From JAUZRW01 sp964549915 (GTDB lineage Bacteria; Chloroflexota; Anaerolineae; Aggregatilineales; Phototrophicaceae): DNA of 64,000 nucleotides. A program made the position numbers and the translations under genes. The notes under the pieces were generated by a model, which saw only the letters and a list, made by a program, of their open reading frames with translations, was not told the origin of the DNA and searched no databases. This document shows, piece by piece, positions 62,547 to 64,000 of this stretch (positions are counted from its first letter, which is position 1; each line of letters begins with the position of its first letter). Location: positions 1 to 64,000 of the forward strand of contig CAZJWX010000005.1 in the NCBI GenBank assembly GCA_964549915.1, given 5' to 3'.

Positions 62547-62577
62547 GCTCCCGTAGACTCCGCCGCTGTGCTATGCT
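62538..62577 (+). promoter_or_regulatory. Hairpin and extended -10 promoter before the membrane glycosyltransferase
   Basis: GCGGAGT (62538-62544) pairs with ACTCCGC (62557-62563), overlapping the end of the recombinase-like gene. TGC-TATGCT follows at 62569-62577, 40 bases before the ATG. Confidence 0.4.
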
Positions 62578-62616
62578 GTGCGCCGATATTCAGCCTGACC
62601 GACGAGGCCGCGTCCC

Positions 62617-64000
62617 ATGCGAAATCTCTGGCTCCTGCTGTTGATCCTGCTGCTGGCAGCGGTGATGCGCATCGATAACATTGACTTGCAAAGCCTGTGG
62701 ATTGACGAGGGCTTCACCTGGAACCTGACGCAGTACAGCGATCCCTGGCTCGTACTGCAAAAGGATGTGCACCCGCCGCTGTACTTCCTGGCGATGGATG
62801 CCTGGGTGCAAAGCGCGGGAACGAGCGTCCTGGCGCTGCGCTTCTTCTCGGTGCTGCCGGGCTTGCTGAGCGTTGCCGCCATTTACCAGCTAGGGCGCGA
62901 GATCGAGCGTCAAAGAGGCGCTCGTGAGGGTGTCGTACCGCTGCTGGCTGCGCTGCTGCTGGCGCTGGCCGATGCCGAGATTTTCCTGGCGCAAGAAGCC
63001 CGCAGCTACACCTGGCAGGTATTCTTCGCCAGCCTGAGTATGTGGGGATTCCTGCGCTGGAGCCGGGCCGAGGAGCGCGGAAGCTGGTTGCTCTGGCTCG
63101 GCAGTACGGTCGGCCTGATTTATACCTTCTACCTGGGGGCATTCGTCGGTGTGGTACAGGGACTGTACGCGCTGCTCTTCCTACGCGGACGGCGGCGCAT
63201 CTTCGCCGTGCTGACTCTGGTGCTGGCGGCCCTGGCGTTGCTGCCCTGGTTGCTGCTGACTGGCGGCGAACAATCCGGCAACATCAGCTACGCGGAATGG
63301 ATTCGCCCGGATGCCTTCGCTTTCTGGTTGGCGGATTTTGCGCGGCGCTATTTCACGGGGCAGTGGGCGCTGGTGCTGGGTTTGGTCGTGCTGGGGGTCT
63401 TAGGCGTGCCAATCGTCGCGGCGCGGATTCGGCTGCGCGTTCATCCGGTGGCGATTCTGCTGTTGCTGTGGCTGGGATTGCCGCTGCTGCTGACGTTGCT
63501 TGGCAACGAAATCGCCCCGCTCTATCAACCGCGCCGCGTCTCACAAATCGTCCCGGCGATTGCCCTGCTGACGGCGTTGGGGCTGGCGGCGTTCCCGCGT
63601 TCCAGTCGCTGGTTCCTCGTGCTGGTGCTGGTGCTGTACGGCCTCTTCACCGTCGATTACTGGCGCTATAAGCAGCCCTGGCGTGCGTTCGTTGCCGAGA
63701 CCGCGCCCTACCTGACTCCGGGTGCGCCTCTGCTGCTGGAAGTCGGTGGCGATGATTACGCGCCCCGCTACCATTACGCCGAAGCCCTGCCCGCCAGCCA
63801 TGACTTGCTGCTGGAACAGGGCGAGCCAGCGGCCTCTGAAGTGCCCATTCTGGGACTCACCACCTGGCGACATCTCGACCCGGAGGGCTATGCGGCGGGG
63901 CTGCCGCCAACCATTCAGGCGCAGGAGCATCTCTGGCTCTTCTACTGGTCAAGCGATACTGGCGCACTGGATTGGTTGGCGACCTTCGGCTTTCAGCGGA
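62617..64000 (+). CDS. Membrane glycosyltransferase of the GT39/PMT-like (GT-C) type, partial
   Basis: At least 461 residues, running off the window end. It begins with a membrane helix (LWLLLLILLLAAVMRI), followed by a first periplasmic loop with WIDEGFTW, where the Asp-Glu pair is the proposed catalytic site of GT-C enzymes, and DVHPPLYF. Eight or more further hydrophobic segments are visible, then a soluble C-terminal domain starts near residue 355. These enzymes transfer a sugar from a lipid-linked donor to proteins or glycolipids. The start ATG 62617 is preceded by an extended -10 element. Confidence 0.85.
   Translation, partial: MRNLWLLLLILLLAAVMRIDNIDLQSLWIDEGFTWNLTQYSDPWLVLQKDVHPPLYFLAMDAWVQSAGTSVLALRFFSVLPGLLSVAAIYQLGREIERQRGAREGVVPLLAALLLALADAEIFLAQEARSYTWQVFFASLSMWGFLRWSRAEERGSWLLWLGSTVGLIYTFYLGAFVGVVQGLYALLFLRGRRRIFAVLTLVLAALALLPWLLLTGGEQSGNISYAEWIRPDAFAFWLADFARRYFTGQWALVLGLVVLGVLGVPIVAARIRLRVHPVAILLLLWLGLPLLLTLLGNEIAPLYQPRRVSQIVPAIALLTALGLAAFPRSSRWFLVLVLVLYGLFTVDYWRYKQPWRAFVAETAPYLTPGAPLLLEVGGDDYAPRYHYAEALPASHDLLLEQGEPAASEVPILGLTTWRHLDPEGYAAGLPPTIQAQEHLWLFYWSSDTGALDWLATFGFQR

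Overview
The window is dense, GC-rich bacterial chromosome with about 55 protein genes, short gaps and many 4-base ATGA overlaps. No rRNA, tRNA or CRISPR array was found. The gene set suggests a Chloroflexota bacterium, most likely of the class Anaerolineae: secreted proteins with SH3, PPC, NHL and VanW domains, zinc-ribbon/FHA and kinase/TolB proteins, a complete Liv-type importer and an M32 carboxypeptidase. This placement is an inference from gene content; no marker gene is present to prove it.

Layout. (1) 83-12045, plus strand: a long catabolic and uptake cluster. It holds a cysteine amidohydrolase, an FAD oxidoreductase, an MmgE/PrpD-type lyase, a five-gene branched-chain-type ABC importer, a flavin-reductase-domain protein, an Old-Yellow-Enzyme-type FMN/FeS/FAD reductase and a SnoaL-like protein. 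Together they look like import and reductive or hydrolytic degradation of one small organic acid or amide whose identity I cannot tell. (2) 12124-16149: a ROK-family protein and two GT4 glycosyltransferases around a Uma2-type nuclease. (3) 16162-27609: mostly single enzymes (M32 carboxypeptidase, flavodoxin, FHA protein, P450, P1 peptidase, secreted esterase, SH3-M23 protein, TPR protein, YbaK-type deacylase, M50 protease, HD protein). (4) 27754-35019: a small charged protein, VanW and PPC envelope proteins, a methyltransferase, an SGNH protein and a second P450. (5) 35095-38523: leuS with a long structured leader and a clear terminator. (6) 38788-44226: FkbM methyltransferase, SixA-like phosphatase, a tiny very acidic protein, a phosphoesterase, and a TetR regulator with a strong promoter and operator next to an NAD-binding oxidoreductase. 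(7) 44259-51526, minus strand: an RmlC-like epimerase, a secreted NHL/PPC protein, a Wzz-like protein, a nucleotidyltransferase, a broken peroxiredoxin gene and a large PAS/GAF histidine kinase. (8) 51775-59595: a secreted SH3 protein, a glycosyltransferase, then on the minus strand a Ser/Thr kinase-TolB protein, an RskA-like anti-sigma factor, an ECF sigma factor and a fasciclin/DUF4397 protein. This last group resembles the SigK-RskA-fasciclin arrangement known from mycobacteria. (9) 59931-64000: two tandem acetyltransferase-like genes sharing an identical 300-bp 3' segment, a tyrosine-recombinase-like protein that lacks its catalytic tyrosine, and a membrane glycosyltransferase cut by the window end.

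Control signals visible in the bases include a recurring extended -10 element (TGC followed by TATAAT-like bases) before several genes, one near-consensus -35/-10 promoter over a perfect palindrome at the TetR gene, several rho-independent terminators, and clusters of short hairpins between genes. Nothing in the window is a clear complete mobile element or defence system.
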